In this document: positions 33,801 to 47,200 of the stretch, one piece after another
Numbering within the stretch: the first letter of the stretch is position 1
Layout of the letters: each line of letters starts with the position of its first letter
Assembly (NCBI GenBank): GCA_963680875.1
Contig: OY804588.1
Location: forward strand, 93,056,233 to 93,120,232
Direction: 5' to 3'
Source of the DNA: Bathymodiolus brooksi
Taxonomy: Eukaryota > Mollusca > Bivalvia > Mytilida > Modiolidae
Length of the DNA: 64,000 nucleotides
Position numbers and translations under genes: made by a program
Notes under the pieces: model-generated
Told to the model about the DNA's origin: nothing
What the model saw: the letters and a program-made list of their open reading frames with translations, nothing else
Databases searched by the model: none

Positions 33801-36800
33801 ACATCAAAGATTTAGTTTTGGTTGGTTGTGGGTCAGTCATCAAAGGTTTAGTTTTGGTTGGTTGTGGGTCAGTCATGAAAGGTTTAGTTTTGGGTGGTTG
33901 TGGGTCAGTCATCCAAGTTAACAGTACATCAAAGGTTTAGTTTTGGTTGGTTGTGGGTCAGTCATCCAAGTTAACAGTACATCAAAGGTTTAGTTTTGGT
34001 TGGTTGTGGGTCAGTCATCCAGGTTAACAGTACATCAAAGGTTTAGTTTTGGTTGGTTGTGGGTCAGTCATCCAGGTTAACAGTACATCAAAGATTTAGT
34101 TTTGGGTGGTTGTGGGTCAGTCATCCAAGTTAACAGTACATCAAAGGTTTAGTTTTGGTTGGTTGTGGGTCAGTCATCCAAGTTAACAGTACATCAAAGG
34201 TTTAGTTTTGGTTGGTTGTGGGTCAGTCATCCAAGTTAACAGTACATCAAAGATTCAGTTTTGGTTGGTTGTGGGTCAGTCATCCAGGTTAACAGTACAT
34301 CAAAGATTTAGTTTTGGTTGGTTGTGGGTCAGTCATCAAAGGTTTAGTTTTGGTTGGTTGTGGGTCAGTCATCCAGGTTAACAGTACATCAAAGATTTAG
34401 TTTTGGGTGGTTGTGGGTCAGTCATCCAAGTTAACAGTACATCAAAGATTTAGTTTTGGGTGGTTGTGGGTCAGTCATCCAGGTTAACAGTACATCAAAG
34501 GTTTAGTTTTGGGTGGTTGTGGGTCAGTCATCCAAGTTAACAGTACATCAAAGATTTAGTTTTGGGTGGTTGTGGGTCAGTCATCCAGGTTAACAGTACA
34601 TCAAAGGTTTAGTTTTGGTTGGTTTTGGGTCAGTCATCCAAGTTAACAGTACATCAAAGATTTAGTTTTGGTTGGTTGTGGATCAGTCATCCAGGTTAAC
34701 AGTACATCAAAGGTTTAGTTTTGGTTGGTTGTGGGTCAGTCATCCAGGTTAACAGTACATCAAAGGTTTAGTTTTGGTTGGTTGTGGGTCAGTCATCCAG
34801 GTTAACAGTACATCAAAGATTTAGTTTTGGGTGGTTGTGGGTCAGTCATCCAAGTTAACAGTACATCAAAGGTTTAGTTTTGGTTGGTTGTGGATCAGTC
34901 ATCCAAGTTAACAGTACATCAAAGGTTTAGTTTTGGTTGGTTGTGGGTCAGTCATCCAGGTTAACAGTACATCAAAGGTTTAGTTTTGGTTGGTTGTGGG
35001 TCAGTCATCCAGGTTAACAGTACATCAAAGGTTTAGTTTTGGTTGGTTGTGGGTCAGTCATCCAGGTTAACAGTACATCAAAGATTTAGTTTTGGTTGGT
35101 TGTGGGTCAGTCATCAAAGGTTTAGTTTTGGTTGGTTGTGGGTCAGTCATCCAGGTTAACAGTACATCAAAGATTTAGTTTTGGTTGGTTGTGGGTCAGT
35201 CATCCAGGTTAACAGTACATCAAAGGTTTAGTTTTGGTTGGTTGTGGGTCAGTCATCCAGGTTAACAGTACATCAAAGGTTTAGTTTTGGTTGGTTGTGG
35301 GTCAGTCATCCAGGTTAACAGTACATCAAAGGTTTAGTTTTGGTTGGTTGTGGGTCAGTCATCCAGGTTAACAGTACATCAAAGATTTAGTTTTGGTTGG
35401 TTGTGGGTCAGTCATCAAAGGTTTAGTTTTGGTTGGTTGTGGGTCAGTCATCCAGGTTAACAGTACATCAAAGATTTAGTTTTGGGTGGTTGTGGGTCAG
35501 TCATCAAAGGTTTAGTTTTGGTTGGTTGTGGGTCAGTCATCCAGGTTAACAGTACATCAAAGATTTAGTTTTGGGTGGTTGTGGGTCAGTCATCAAAGGT
35601 TTAGTTTTGGTTGGTTGTGGGTCAGTCATCCAAGTTAACAGTACATCAAAGGTTTAGTTTTGGGTGGTTGTGGGTCAGTCATCAAAGGTTTAGTTTTGGT
35701 TGGTTGTGGGTCAGTCATCCAGGTTAACAGTACATCAAAGGTTTAGTTTTGGTTGGTTGTGGATCAGTCATCCAGGTTAACAGTACATCACAGATTTAGT
35801 TTTGGTTGGTTGTGGGTCAGTCATCCAGGTTAACAGTACATCAAAGGTTTAGTTTTGGTTGGTTTTGGGTCAGTCATCCAGGTTAACAGTACATCAAAGA
35901 TTTAGTTTTGGTTGGTTGTGGGTCAGTCATCCAGGTTAACAGTACATCAAAGATTTAGTTTTGGTTGGTTGTGGGTCAGTCATCCAAGTTAACAGTACAT
36001 CAAAGGTTTAGTTTTGGTTGGTTGTGGGTCGGTCATCCAGGTTAACAGTACATCAAAGGTTTAGTTTTGGTTGGTTGTGGATCAGTCATCCAGGTTAACA
36101 GTACATCACAGATTTAGTTTTGGTTGGTTGTGGGTCAGTCATCCAGGTTAACAGTACATCAAAGATTTAGTTTTGGTTGGTTGTGGGTCAGTCATCCAAG
36201 TTAACAGTACATCAAAGATTTAGTTTTGGTTTGTTGTGGGTCAGTCATCCAGGTTAACAGTACATCAAAGGTTTAGTTTTGGTTGGTTGTGGGTCAGTCA
36301 TCCAGGTTAACCGTACATCAAAGGTTTAGTTTTGGTTGGTTGTGGGTCAGTCATCCAAGTTAACAGTACATCACAGATTTAGTTTTGGTTGGTTGTGGGT
36401 CAGTCATCCAGGTTAACAGTACATCAAAGATTTAGTTTTGGTTGGTTGTGGGTCAGTCATCCAAGTTAACAGTACATCAAAGATTTAGTTTTGGTTTGTT
36501 GTGGGTCAGTCATCCAGGTTAACAGTACATCAAAGGTTTAGTTTTGGTTGGTTGTGGGTCAGTCATCCAGGTTAACCGTACATCAAAGGTTTAGTTTTGG
36601 TTGGTTGTGGGTCAGTCATCCAAGTTAACAGTACATCAAAGGTTTAGTTTTGGTTGGTTGTGGGTCAGTCATCCAGGTTAACAGTACATCAAAGATTTAG
36701 TTTTGGGTGTTTGTGGGTCAGTCATCCAAGTTAACAGTACATCAAAGGTTTAGTTTTGGTTGGTTGTGGGTCAGTCATCCAAGTTAACAGTACATCAAAG

Positions 36801-38649
36801 GTTTAGTTTTGGTTGGTTGTGGGGCAGTCATCCAGGTTAACAGTACATCAAAGGTTTAGTTTTGGTTGGTTGTGGGTCAGTCATCCAAGTTAACAGTACA
36901 TCAAAGATTTAGTTTTGGTTGGTTGTGGGTCAGTCATCCAAGTTAACAGTACATCAAAGGTTTAGTTTTGGTTGGTTGTGGGTCAGTCATCCAAGTTAAC
37001 AGTACATCAAAGGTTTAGTTTTGGTTGGTTGTGGGTCAGTCATCCAAGTTAACAGTACATCAAAGATTTAGTTTTGGTTGGTTGTGGGTCAGTCATCCAG
37101 GTTAACAGTACATCAAAGGTTTAGTTTTGGTTGGTTGTGGGTCAGTCATCCAAGTTAACAGTACATCAAAGGTTTAGTTTTGGTTGGTTGTGGGTCAGTC
37201 ATCCAAGTTAACAGTACATCAAAGGTTTAGTTTTGGTTGGTTGTGGGGCAGTCATCCAGGTTAACAGTACATCAAAGGTTTAGTTTTGGTTGGTTGTGGG
37301 TCAGTCATCCAAGTTAACAGTACATCAAAGATTTAGTTTTGGTTGGTTGTGGGTCAGTCATCCAGGTTAACAGTACATCAAAGGTTTAGTTTTGGTTGGT
37401 TGTGGTTCAGTCATCCAGGTTAACAGTACATCACAGATTTAGTTTTGGTTGGTTGTGGGTCAGTCATCCAGGTTAACAGTACATCAAAGATTTAGTTTTG
37501 GTTGGTTGTGGGTCAGTCATCCAAGTTAACAGTACATCAAAGATTTAGTTTTGGTTGGTTGTGGGTCAGTCATCCAGGTTAACAGTACATCAAAGGTTTA
37601 GTTTTGGTTGGTTGTGGGTCAGTCATCCAGGTTAACAGTACATCAAAGATTTAGTTTTGGTTGGTTGTGGGTCAGTCATCAAAGGTTTAGTTTTGGTTGG
37701 TTGTGGGTCAGTCATCCAGGTTAACAGTACATCAAAGGTTTAGTTTTGGTTGGTTGTGGGTCGGTCATCCAAGTTAACAGTACATCAAAGGTTTAGTTTT
37801 GGTTGGTTGTGGGTCAGTCATCAAAGGTTTAGTTTTGGTTGGTTGTGGGTCGGTCATCCAGGTTAACAGTACATCAAAGGTTTAGTTTTGGTTGGTTGTG
37901 GGTCAGTCATCCAGGTTAACAGTACATCAAAGGTTTAGTTTTGGTTGGTTGTGGGTCAGTCATCCAGGTTAACAGTACATCAAAGATTTAGTTTTGGTTG
38001 GTTGTGGGTCAGTCATCCAAGTTAACAGTACATCAAAGGTTTAGTTTTGGTTGGTTGTGGGTCAGTCATCCAGGTTAACAGTACATCAAAGGTTTAGTTT
38101 TGGTTGGTTGTGGGTCAGTCATCCAAGTTAACAGTACATCAAAGGTTTAGTTTTGGTTGGTTGTGGGTCAGTCATCCAGGTTAACAGTACATCAAAGGTT
38201 TAGTTTTGGTTGGTTGTGGGTCAGTCATCCAAGTTAACAGTACATCAAAGATTTGGTTTTGGTTGGTTGTGGGTCAGTCATCCAGGTTAACAGTACATCA
38301 AAGGTTTAGTTTTGGTTGGTTGTGGGTCAGTCATCCAGGTTAACAGTACATCAAAGGTTTAGTTTTGGTTGGTTGTGGATCAGTCATCCAGGTTAACAGT
38401 ACATCACAGATTTAGTTTTGGTTGGTTGTGGGTCAGTCATCCAGGTTAACAGTACAACAGAGATTTAGTTTTGGTTGGTTGTGGGTCAGTCATCCAAGTT
38501 AACAGTACATCAAAGATTTAGTTTTGGTTGGTTGTGGGTCAGTCATCAAAGGTTTAGTTTTGGTTGGTTGTGGGTCAGTCATCCAGGTTAACAGTACATC
38601 AAAGGTTTAGTTTTGGTTGGTTGTGGGTCGGTCATCCAAGTTAACAATA

Positions 38650-41600
38650 CATCAAAGGTTTAGTTTTGGTTGGTTGTGGGTCAGTCATCAAAGGTTTAGT
38701 TTTGGTTGGTTGTGGGTCAGTCATCAAAGGTTTAGTTTTGGTTGGTTGTGGGTCAGTCATCAAAGGTTTAGTTTTGGTTGGTTGTGGGTCAGTCATCCAA
38801 GTTAACAGTACATCAAAGATTTAGTTTTGGTTGGTTGTGGGTCAGTCATCCAAGTTAACAGTACATCAAAGGTTTAGTTTTGATTGGTTGTGGATCAGTC
38901 ATCCAAGTTAACAGTACATCAAAGGTTTAGTTTTGATTGGTTGTGGATCAGTCATCCAAGTTAACAGTACATCAAAGGTTTAGTTTTGATTGGTTGTGGG
39001 TCAGTCATCCAAGTTAACAGTACATCAAAGGTTTAGTTTTGATTGGTTGTGGATCAGTCATCCAAGTTAACAGTACATCAAAAATTTAGTTTTGGTTGGT
39101 TGTGGGTCAGTCATCCAAGTTAACAGTACATCAAAGGTTTAGTTTTGGTTGGTTGTGGGTCAGTCATCCAAGTTAACAGTACATCAAAGGTTTAGTTTTG
39201 GTTGGTTGTGGGTCAGTCATCCAGGTTAACAGTACATCAAAGGTTTAGTTTTGGTTGGTTGTGGGTCAGTCATCCAGGTTAACAGTACATCAAAGATTTA
39301 GTTTTGGTTGGTTGTGGGTCAGTCATCCAGGTTAACAGTACATCAAAGGTTTAGTTTTGGTTGGTTGTGGGTCAGTCATCCAAGTTAACAGTACATCAAA
39401 GGTTTAGTTTTGGTTGGTTGTGGGTCAGTCATCCAAGTTAACAGTACATCAAAGGTTAATTTTGGTTGGTTGTGGGTCAGTCATCCAAGTTAACAGTACA
39501 TCAAAGGTTTAGTTTTGGTTGGTTGTGGGTCAGTCATCCAGGTTAACAGTACATCAAAGATTTAGTTTTGGTTGGTTGTGGGTCAGTCATCCAGGTTAAC
39601 AATACATCAAAGGTTTAGTTTTGGTTGGTTGTGGATCAGTCATCCAGGTTAACAGTACATCACAGATTTAGTTTTGGTTGGTTGTGGGTCAGTCATCCAG
39701 GTTAACAGTACATCAAAGATTTAGTTTTGGTTGGTTGTGGGTCAGTCATCCAAGTTAACAGTACATCAAAGATATAGTTTTGGTTGGTTGTGGGTCAGTC
39801 ATCAAAGGTTTAGTTTTGGTTGGTTGTGGGTCAGTCATCCAGGTTAACAGTACATCAAAGGTTTAGTTTTGGTTGGTTGTGGGTCGGTCATCCAAGTTAA
39901 CAGTACATCAAAGGTTTAGTTTTGGTTGGTTGTGGGTCAGTCATCAAAGGTTTAGTTTTGGTTGGTTGTGGGTCAGTCATCCAAGTTAACAGTACATCAA
40001 AGATATAGTTTTGGTTGGTTGTGGGTCAGTCATCAAAGGTTTAGTTTTGGTTGGTTGTGGGTCAGTCATCCAGGTTAACAGTACATCAAAGGTTTAGTTT
40101 TGGTTGGTTGTGGGTCGGTCATCCAAGTTAACAGTACATCAAAGGTTTAGTTTTGGTTGGTTGTGGGTCAGTCATCAAAGGTTTAGTTTTGGTTGGTTGT
40201 GGGTCAGTCATCCAAGTTAACAGTACATCAAAGGTTTAGTTTTGATTGGTTGTGGATCAGTCATCCAAGTTAACAGTACATCAAAAATTTAGTTTTGGTT
40301 GGTTGTGGGTCAGTCATCCAAGTTAACAGTACATCAAAGGTTTAGTTTTGGTTGGTTGTGGGTCAGTCATCCAGGTTAACAGTACATCAAAGATTTAGTT
40401 TTGGTTGGTTGTGGGTCAGTCATCCAGGTTAACAGTACATCAAAGATTTAGTTTTGGTTGGTTGTGGGTCAGTCATCCAGGTTAACAGTACATCACAAAT
40501 TTAGTTTTGGTTGGCTGTGGGTCAGTCATCCAAGTTAACAGTACATCAAAGGTTTAGTTTTGGTTGGTTGTGGGTCAGTCATCCAAGTTAACAGTACATC
40601 AAAGGTTTAGTTTTGGTTGGTTGTGGATCAGTCATCCAGGTTAACAGTACATCAAAGGTTTAGTTTTGGTTGGTTGTGGGTCAGTCATCCACAGTACATC
40701 AAAGGTTTAGTTTTGGTTGGTTGTGGATCAGTCATCCAAGTTAACAGTACATCAAAGGTTTAGTTTTGGTTGGTTGTGGGTTGGTCATCCAGGTTAACAG
40801 TACATCAAAGATTTAGTTTTGGTTGGTTGTGGGTCAGTCATCCAAGTTAACAGTACAACAAAGGTTTAGTTTTGGTTGGTTGTGGATCAGTCATCCAAGT
40901 TAACCGTACATCAAAGGTTTAGTTTTGGTTGGTTCTGGGTCAGTCATCCAGGTTAACAGTACATCAAAGGTTTAGTTTTGGTTGGTTGTGGGTCAGTCAT
41001 CCAAGTTAACAGTACATCAAAGGTTTAGTTTTGGTTGGTTGTGGATCAGTCATCCAAGTTAACCGTACATCAAAGATTTAGTTTTGGTTGGTTGTGGGTC
41101 AGTCATCCAGGTTAACAGTACATCAAAGGTTTAGTTTTGGTTGGTTGTGGGTCAGTCATCCAAGTTAACAGTACATCAAAGGTTTAGTTTTGGTTGGTTG
41201 TGGGTCAGTCATCCAAGTTAACAGTACATCAAAGGTTTAGTTTTGGTTGGTTGTGGGTCAGTCATCCAAGTTAACAGTACATCAAAGGTTTAGTTTTGAT
41301 TGGTTGTGGGTCAGTCATCCAAGTTAACAGTACATCAAAGGTTTAGTTTTGGTTGGTTGTGGGTCAGTCATCCAAGTTAACAGTACATCAAAGGTTTAGT
41401 TTTGGTTGGTTGTGGATCAGTCATCCAAGTTAACAGTACATCAAAGGTTTAGTTTTGGTTGGTTGTGGGTCAGTCATCAAAGGTTTAGTTTTGGTTGGTT
41501 GTGGGTCAGTCATCAAAGGTTTAGTTTTGGTTGGTTGTGGGTCAGTCATCAAAGGTTTAGTTTTGGTTGGTTGTGGGTCAGTCATCCAAGTTAACAGTAC

Positions 41601-44230
41601 ATCAAAGATTTAGTTTTGGTTGGTTGTGGGTCAGTCATCCAAGTTAACAGTACATCAAAGGTTTAGTTTTGATTGGTTGTGGATCAGTCATCCAAGTTAA
41701 CAGTACATCAAAGGTTTAGTTTTGATTGGTTGTGGATCAGTCATCCAAGTTAACAGTACATCAAAGGTTTAGTTTTGATTGGTTGTGGGTCAGTCATCCA
41801 AGTTAACAGTACATCAAAGGTTTAGTTTTGATTGGTTGTGGATCAGTCATCCAAGTTAACAGTACATCAAAAATTTAGTTTTGGTTGGTTGTGGGTCAGT
41901 CATCCAAGTTAACAGTACATCAAAGGTTTAGTTTTGGTTGGTTGTGGGTCAGTCATCCAAGTTAACAGTACATCAAAGGTTTAGTTTTGGTTGGTTGTGG
42001 GTCAGTCATCCAGGTTAACAGTACATCAAAGGTTTAGTTTTGGTTGGTTGTGGGTCAGTCATCCAGGTTAACAGTACATCAAAGATTTAGTTTTGGTTGG
42101 TTGTGGGTCAGTCATCCAGGTTAACAGTACATCAAAGGTTTAGTTTTGGTTGGTTGTGGGTCAGTCATCCAAGTTAACAGTACATCAAAGGTTTAGTTTT
42201 GGTTGGTTGTGGGTCAGTCATCCAAGTTAACAGTACATCAAAGGTTAATTTTGGTTGGTTGTGGGTCAGTCATCCAAGTTAACAGTACATCAAAGGTTTA
42301 GTTTTGGTTGGTTGTGGGTCAGTCATCCAGGTTAACAGTACATCAAAGATTTAGTTTTGGTTGGTTGTGGGTCAGTCATCCAGGTTAACAATACATCAAA
42401 GGTTTAGTTTTGGTTGGTTGTGGATCAGTCATCCAGGTTAACAGTACATCACAGATTTAGTTTTGGTTGGTTGTGGGTCAGTCATCCAGGTTAACAGTAC
42501 ATCAAAGATTTAGTTTTGGTTGGTTGTGGGTCAGTCATCCAAGTTAACAGTACATCAAAGATATAGTTTTGGTTGGTTGTGGGTCAGTCATCAAAGGTTT
42601 AGTTTTGGTTGGTTGTGGGTCAGTCATCCAGGTTAACAGTACATCAAAGGTTTAGTTTTGGTTGGTTGTGGGTCGGTCATCCAAGTTAACAGTACATCAA
42701 AGGTTTAGTTTTGGTTGGTTGTGGGTCAGTCATCAAAGGTTTAGTTTTGGTTGGTTGTGGGTCAGTCATCCAAGTTAACAGTACATCAAAGATATAGTTT
42801 TGGTTGGTTGTGGGTCAGTCATCAAAGGTTTAGTTTTGGTTGGTTGTGGGTCAGTCATCCAGGTTAACAGTACATCAAAGGTTTAGTTTTGGTTGGTTGT
42901 GGGTCGGTCATCCAAGTTAACAGTACATCAAAGGTTTAGTTTTGGTTGGTTGTGGGTCAGTCATCAAAGGTTTAGTTTTGGTTGGTTGTGGGTCAGTCAT
43001 CCAAGTTAACAGTACATCAAAGGTTTAGTTTTGATTGGTTGTGGATCAGTCATCCAAGTTAACAGTACATCAAAAATTTAGTTTTGGTTGGTTGTGGGTC
43101 AGTCATCCAAGTTAACAGTACATCAAAGGTTTAGTTTTGGTTGGTTGTGGGTCAGTCATCCAGGTTAACAGTACATCAAAGATTTAGTTTTGGTTGGTTG
43201 TGGGTCAGTCATCCAGGTTAACAGTACATCAAAGATTTAGTTTTGGTTGGTTGTGGGTCAGTCATCCAGGTTAACAGTACATCACAAATTTAGTTTTGGT
43301 TGGCTGTGGGTCAGTCATCCAAGTTAACAGTACATCAAAGGTTTAGTTTTGGTTGGTTGTGGGTCAGTCATCCAAGTTAACAGTACATCAAAGGTTTAGT
43401 TTTGGTTGGTTGTGGATCAGTCATCCAGGTTAACAGTACATCAAAGGTTTAGTTTTGGTTGGTTGTGGGTCAGTCATCCACAGTACATCAAAGGTTTAGT
43501 TTTGGTTGGTTGTGGATCAGTCATCCAAGTTAACAGTACATCAAAGGTTTAGTTTTGGTTGGTTGTGGGTTGGTCATCCAGGTTAACAGTACATCAAAGA
43601 TTTAGTTTTGGTTGGTTGTGGGTCAGTCATCCAAGTTAACAGTACAACAAAGGTTTAGTTTTGGTTGGTTGTGGATCAGTCATCCAAGTTAACCGTACAT
43701 CAAAGGTTTAGTTTTGGTTGGTTCTGGGTCAGTCATCCAGGTTAACAGTACATCAAAGGTTTAGTTTTGGTTGGTTGTGGGTCAGTCATCTAAGTTAACA
43801 GTACATCAAAGGTTTAGTTTTGGTTGGTTGTGGATCAGTCATCCAAGTTAACCGTACATCAAAGATTTAGTTTTGGTTGGTTGTGGGTCAGTCATCCAGG
43901 TTAACAGTACATCAAAGGTTTAGTTTTGGTTGGTTGTGGGTCAGTCATCCAAGTTAACAGTACATCAAAGGTTTAGTTTTGGTTGGTTGTGGGTCAGTCA
44001 TCCAAGTTAACAGTACATCAAAGGTTTAGTTTTGGTTGGTTGTGGGTCAGTCATCCAAGTTAACAGTACATCAAAGGTTTAGTTTTGATTGGTTGTGGGT
44101 CAGTCATCCAAGTTAACAGTACATCAAAGGTTTAGTTTTGGTTGGTTGTGGGTCAGTCATCCAAGTTAACAGTACATCAAAGGTTTAGTTTTGGTTGGTT
44201 GTGGATCAGTCATCCAAGTTAACAGTACAT
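38650..44230 (+). repeat. Tandem 2,789-bp duplication nested in the 53-bp array
   Basis: Diagnostic variant units recur exactly 2,789 bp apart: AAAGGTTAATTTTGG at 39451/42240, CATCACAAATTTAG with the GGCTGTGG change at 40491/43280, and GGGTTGGTCATCC at about 40779/43568. A CATCTAAG change near 43790 is a rare difference between copies. The match breaks down left of about 38650 and right of about 44230. Confidence 0.85.
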
Positions 44231-47200
44231 CAAAGATTTAGTTTTGGTTGGTTGTGGGTCAGTCATCCAGGTTAACAGTACATCAAAGGTTTAGTTTTGG
44301 TTGGTTGTGGGTCAGTCATCCAAGTTAACAGTACATCAAAGGTTTAGTTTTGGTTGGTTGTGGGTCAGTCATCCAAGTTAACAGTACATCAAAGGTTTAG
44401 TTTTGGTTGGTTGTGGGTCAGTCATCAAAGGTTTAGTTTTGGTTGGTTGTGGGTCAGTCATCCAAGTTAACAGTACATCAAAGGTTTAGTTTTGGTTTGT
44501 TGTGGGTCAGTCATCCAAGTTAACAGTACATCAAAGGTTTAGTTTTGGTTGGTTGTGGGTCAGTCATCCAAGTTAACAGTACATCAAAGATTTAGTTTTG
44601 GTTGGTTGTGGGTCAGTCATCCAAGTTAACAGTACATCAGAGATTTAGTTTTGGGTGGTTGTGGGTCAGTCATCCAAGTTAACAGTACATCAAAGGTTTA
44701 GTTTTGATTGGTTGTGGGTCAGTCATCCAAGTTAACAGTACATCAAAGATTTAGTTTTGGTTGGTTGTGGGTCAGTCATCCAAGTTAACAGTACATCAAA
44801 GGTTTAGTTTTGGTTGGTTGTGGATCAGTCATCCAAGTTAACAGTACATCAAAGGTTTAGTTTTGGTTGGTTGTGGGTCAGTCATCCAAGTTAACAGTAC
44901 ATCAAAGGTTTAGTTTTGGTTGGTTGTGGGTCATTCATCAAAGGTTTAGTTTTGGGTGGTTGTGGGTCAGTCATCCAGGTTAACAGTACATCAAAGGTTT
45001 AGTTTTGGTTGGTTGTGGGTCAGTCATCAAAGGTTTAGTTTTTGTTGGTTGTGGGTCAATCATCCAGGTTAACAGTACATCAAAGGTTTAGTTTTGGTTG
45101 GTTGTGGGTCAGTCATCCAAGTTAACAGTACATCAAAGGTTTAGTTTTGGTTGGTTGTGGGTCAGTCATCCAAGTTAACAGTACATCAAAGGTTTAGTTT
45201 TGGTTGGTTGTGGGTCAGTCATCCAGGTTAACAGTACATCAAAGGTTTAGTTTTGGTTGGTTGTGGGTCAGTCATCCAAGTTAACAGTACATCAAAGATT
45301 TAGTTTTGGTTTGTTGTGGGTCAGTCATCCAGGTTAACAGTACATCAAAGATTTAGTTTTGGTTGGTTGTGGGTCAGTCATCCAGGTTAACAGTACATCA
45401 AAGGTTTAGTTTTGGTTGGTTGTGGATCAGTCATCCAGGTTAACAGTACATCAAAGATTTAGTTTTGGTTGGTTGTGGGTCAGTCATCCAAGTTAACAGT
45501 ACATCAAAGATATAGTTTTGGTTGGTTGTGGGTCAGTCATCAAAGGTTTAGTTTTGGTTGGTTGTGGGTCAGTCATCCAGGTTAACAGTACATCAAAGGT
45601 TTAGTTTTGGTTGGTTGTGGGTCATTCATCAAAGGTTTAGTTTTGGTTGGTTGTGGGTCAGTCATCCAGGTTAACAGTACATCAAAGGTTTAGTTTTGGT
45701 TGGTTGTGGGTCAGTCATCCAAGTTAACAGTACATCAAAGATTTAGTTTTGGTTTGTTGTGGGTCAGTCATCCAGGTTAACAGTACATCAAAGATTTAGT
45801 TTTGGTTGGTTGTGGGTCAGTCATCCAAGTTAACAGTACATCAAAGGTTTAGTTTTGGTTGGTTGTGGGTCAGTCATCAAAGGTTTAGTTTTGGTTGGTT
45901 GTGGGTCAGTCATCCAGGTTAACAGTACATCAAAGGTTTAGTTTTGGTTGGTTGTGGGTCAGTCATCCAAGTTAACAGTACATCAAAGATTTAGTTTTGG
46001 TTTGTTGTGGGTCAGTCATCCAGGTTAACAGTACATCAAAGATTTAGTTTTGGTTGGTTGTGGGTCAGTCATCCAAGTTAACAGTACATCAAAGGTTTAG
46101 TTTTGGTTGGTTGTGGGTCAGTCATCAAAGGTTTAGTTTTGGTTGGTTGTGGGTCAGTCATCAAAGGTTTAGTTTTGGTTGGTTGTGGGTCAGTCATCAA
46201 AGGTTTAGTTTTGGTTGGTTGTGGGTCAGTCATCAAAGGTTTAGTTTTGGTTGGTTGTGGGTCAGTCATCCAAGTTAACAGTACATCAAAGGTTTAGTTT
46301 TGGTTGGTTGTGGGTCAGTCATCCAGGTTAACAGTACATCAAAGGTTTAGTTTTGGTTGGTTGTGGGTCAGTCATCCAAGTTAACAGTACATCAAAGATT
46401 TAGTTTTGGTTTGTTGTGGGTCAGTCATCCAGGTTAACAGTACATCAAAGATTTAGTTTTGGTTGGTTGTGGGTCAGTCATCCAGGTTAACAGTACATCA
46501 AAGGTTTAGTTTTGGTTGGTTGTGGATCAGTCATCCAGGTTAACAGTACATCACAGATTTAGTTTTGGTTGGTTGTGGGTCAGTCATCCAGGTTAACAGT
46601 ACATCAAAGATTTAGTTTTGGTTGGTTGTGGGTCAGTCATCCAAGTTAACAGTACATCAAAGATATAGTTTTGGTTGGTTGTGGGTCAGTCATCAAAGGT
46701 TTAGTTTTGGTTGGTTGTGGGTCAGTCATCCAGGTTAACAGTACATCAAAGGTTTAGTTTTGGTTGGTTGTGGGTCGGTCATCCAAGTTAACAGTACATC
46801 AAAGGTTTAGTTTTGGTTGGTTGTGGGTCAGTCATCAAAGGTTTAGTTTTGGTTGGTTGTGGGTCAGTCATCCAAGTTAACAGTACATCAAAGGTTTAGT
46901 TTTGATTGGTTGTGGATCAGTCATCCAAGTTAACAGTACATCAAAAATTTAGTTTTGGTTGGTTGTGGGTCAGTCATCCAGGTTAACAGTACATCAAAGA
47001 TTTAGTTTTGGTTGGTTGTGGGTCAGTCATCCAGGTTAACAGTACATCAAAGGTTTAGTTTTGGTTGGTTGTGGGTCAGTCATCCAGGTTAACAGTACAT
47101 CAAAGGTTTAGTTTTGGTTGGTTGTGGATCAGTCATCCAAGTTAACAGTACATCAAAGGTTTAGTTTTGGTTGGTTGTGGGTCAGTCATCCAAGTTAACA

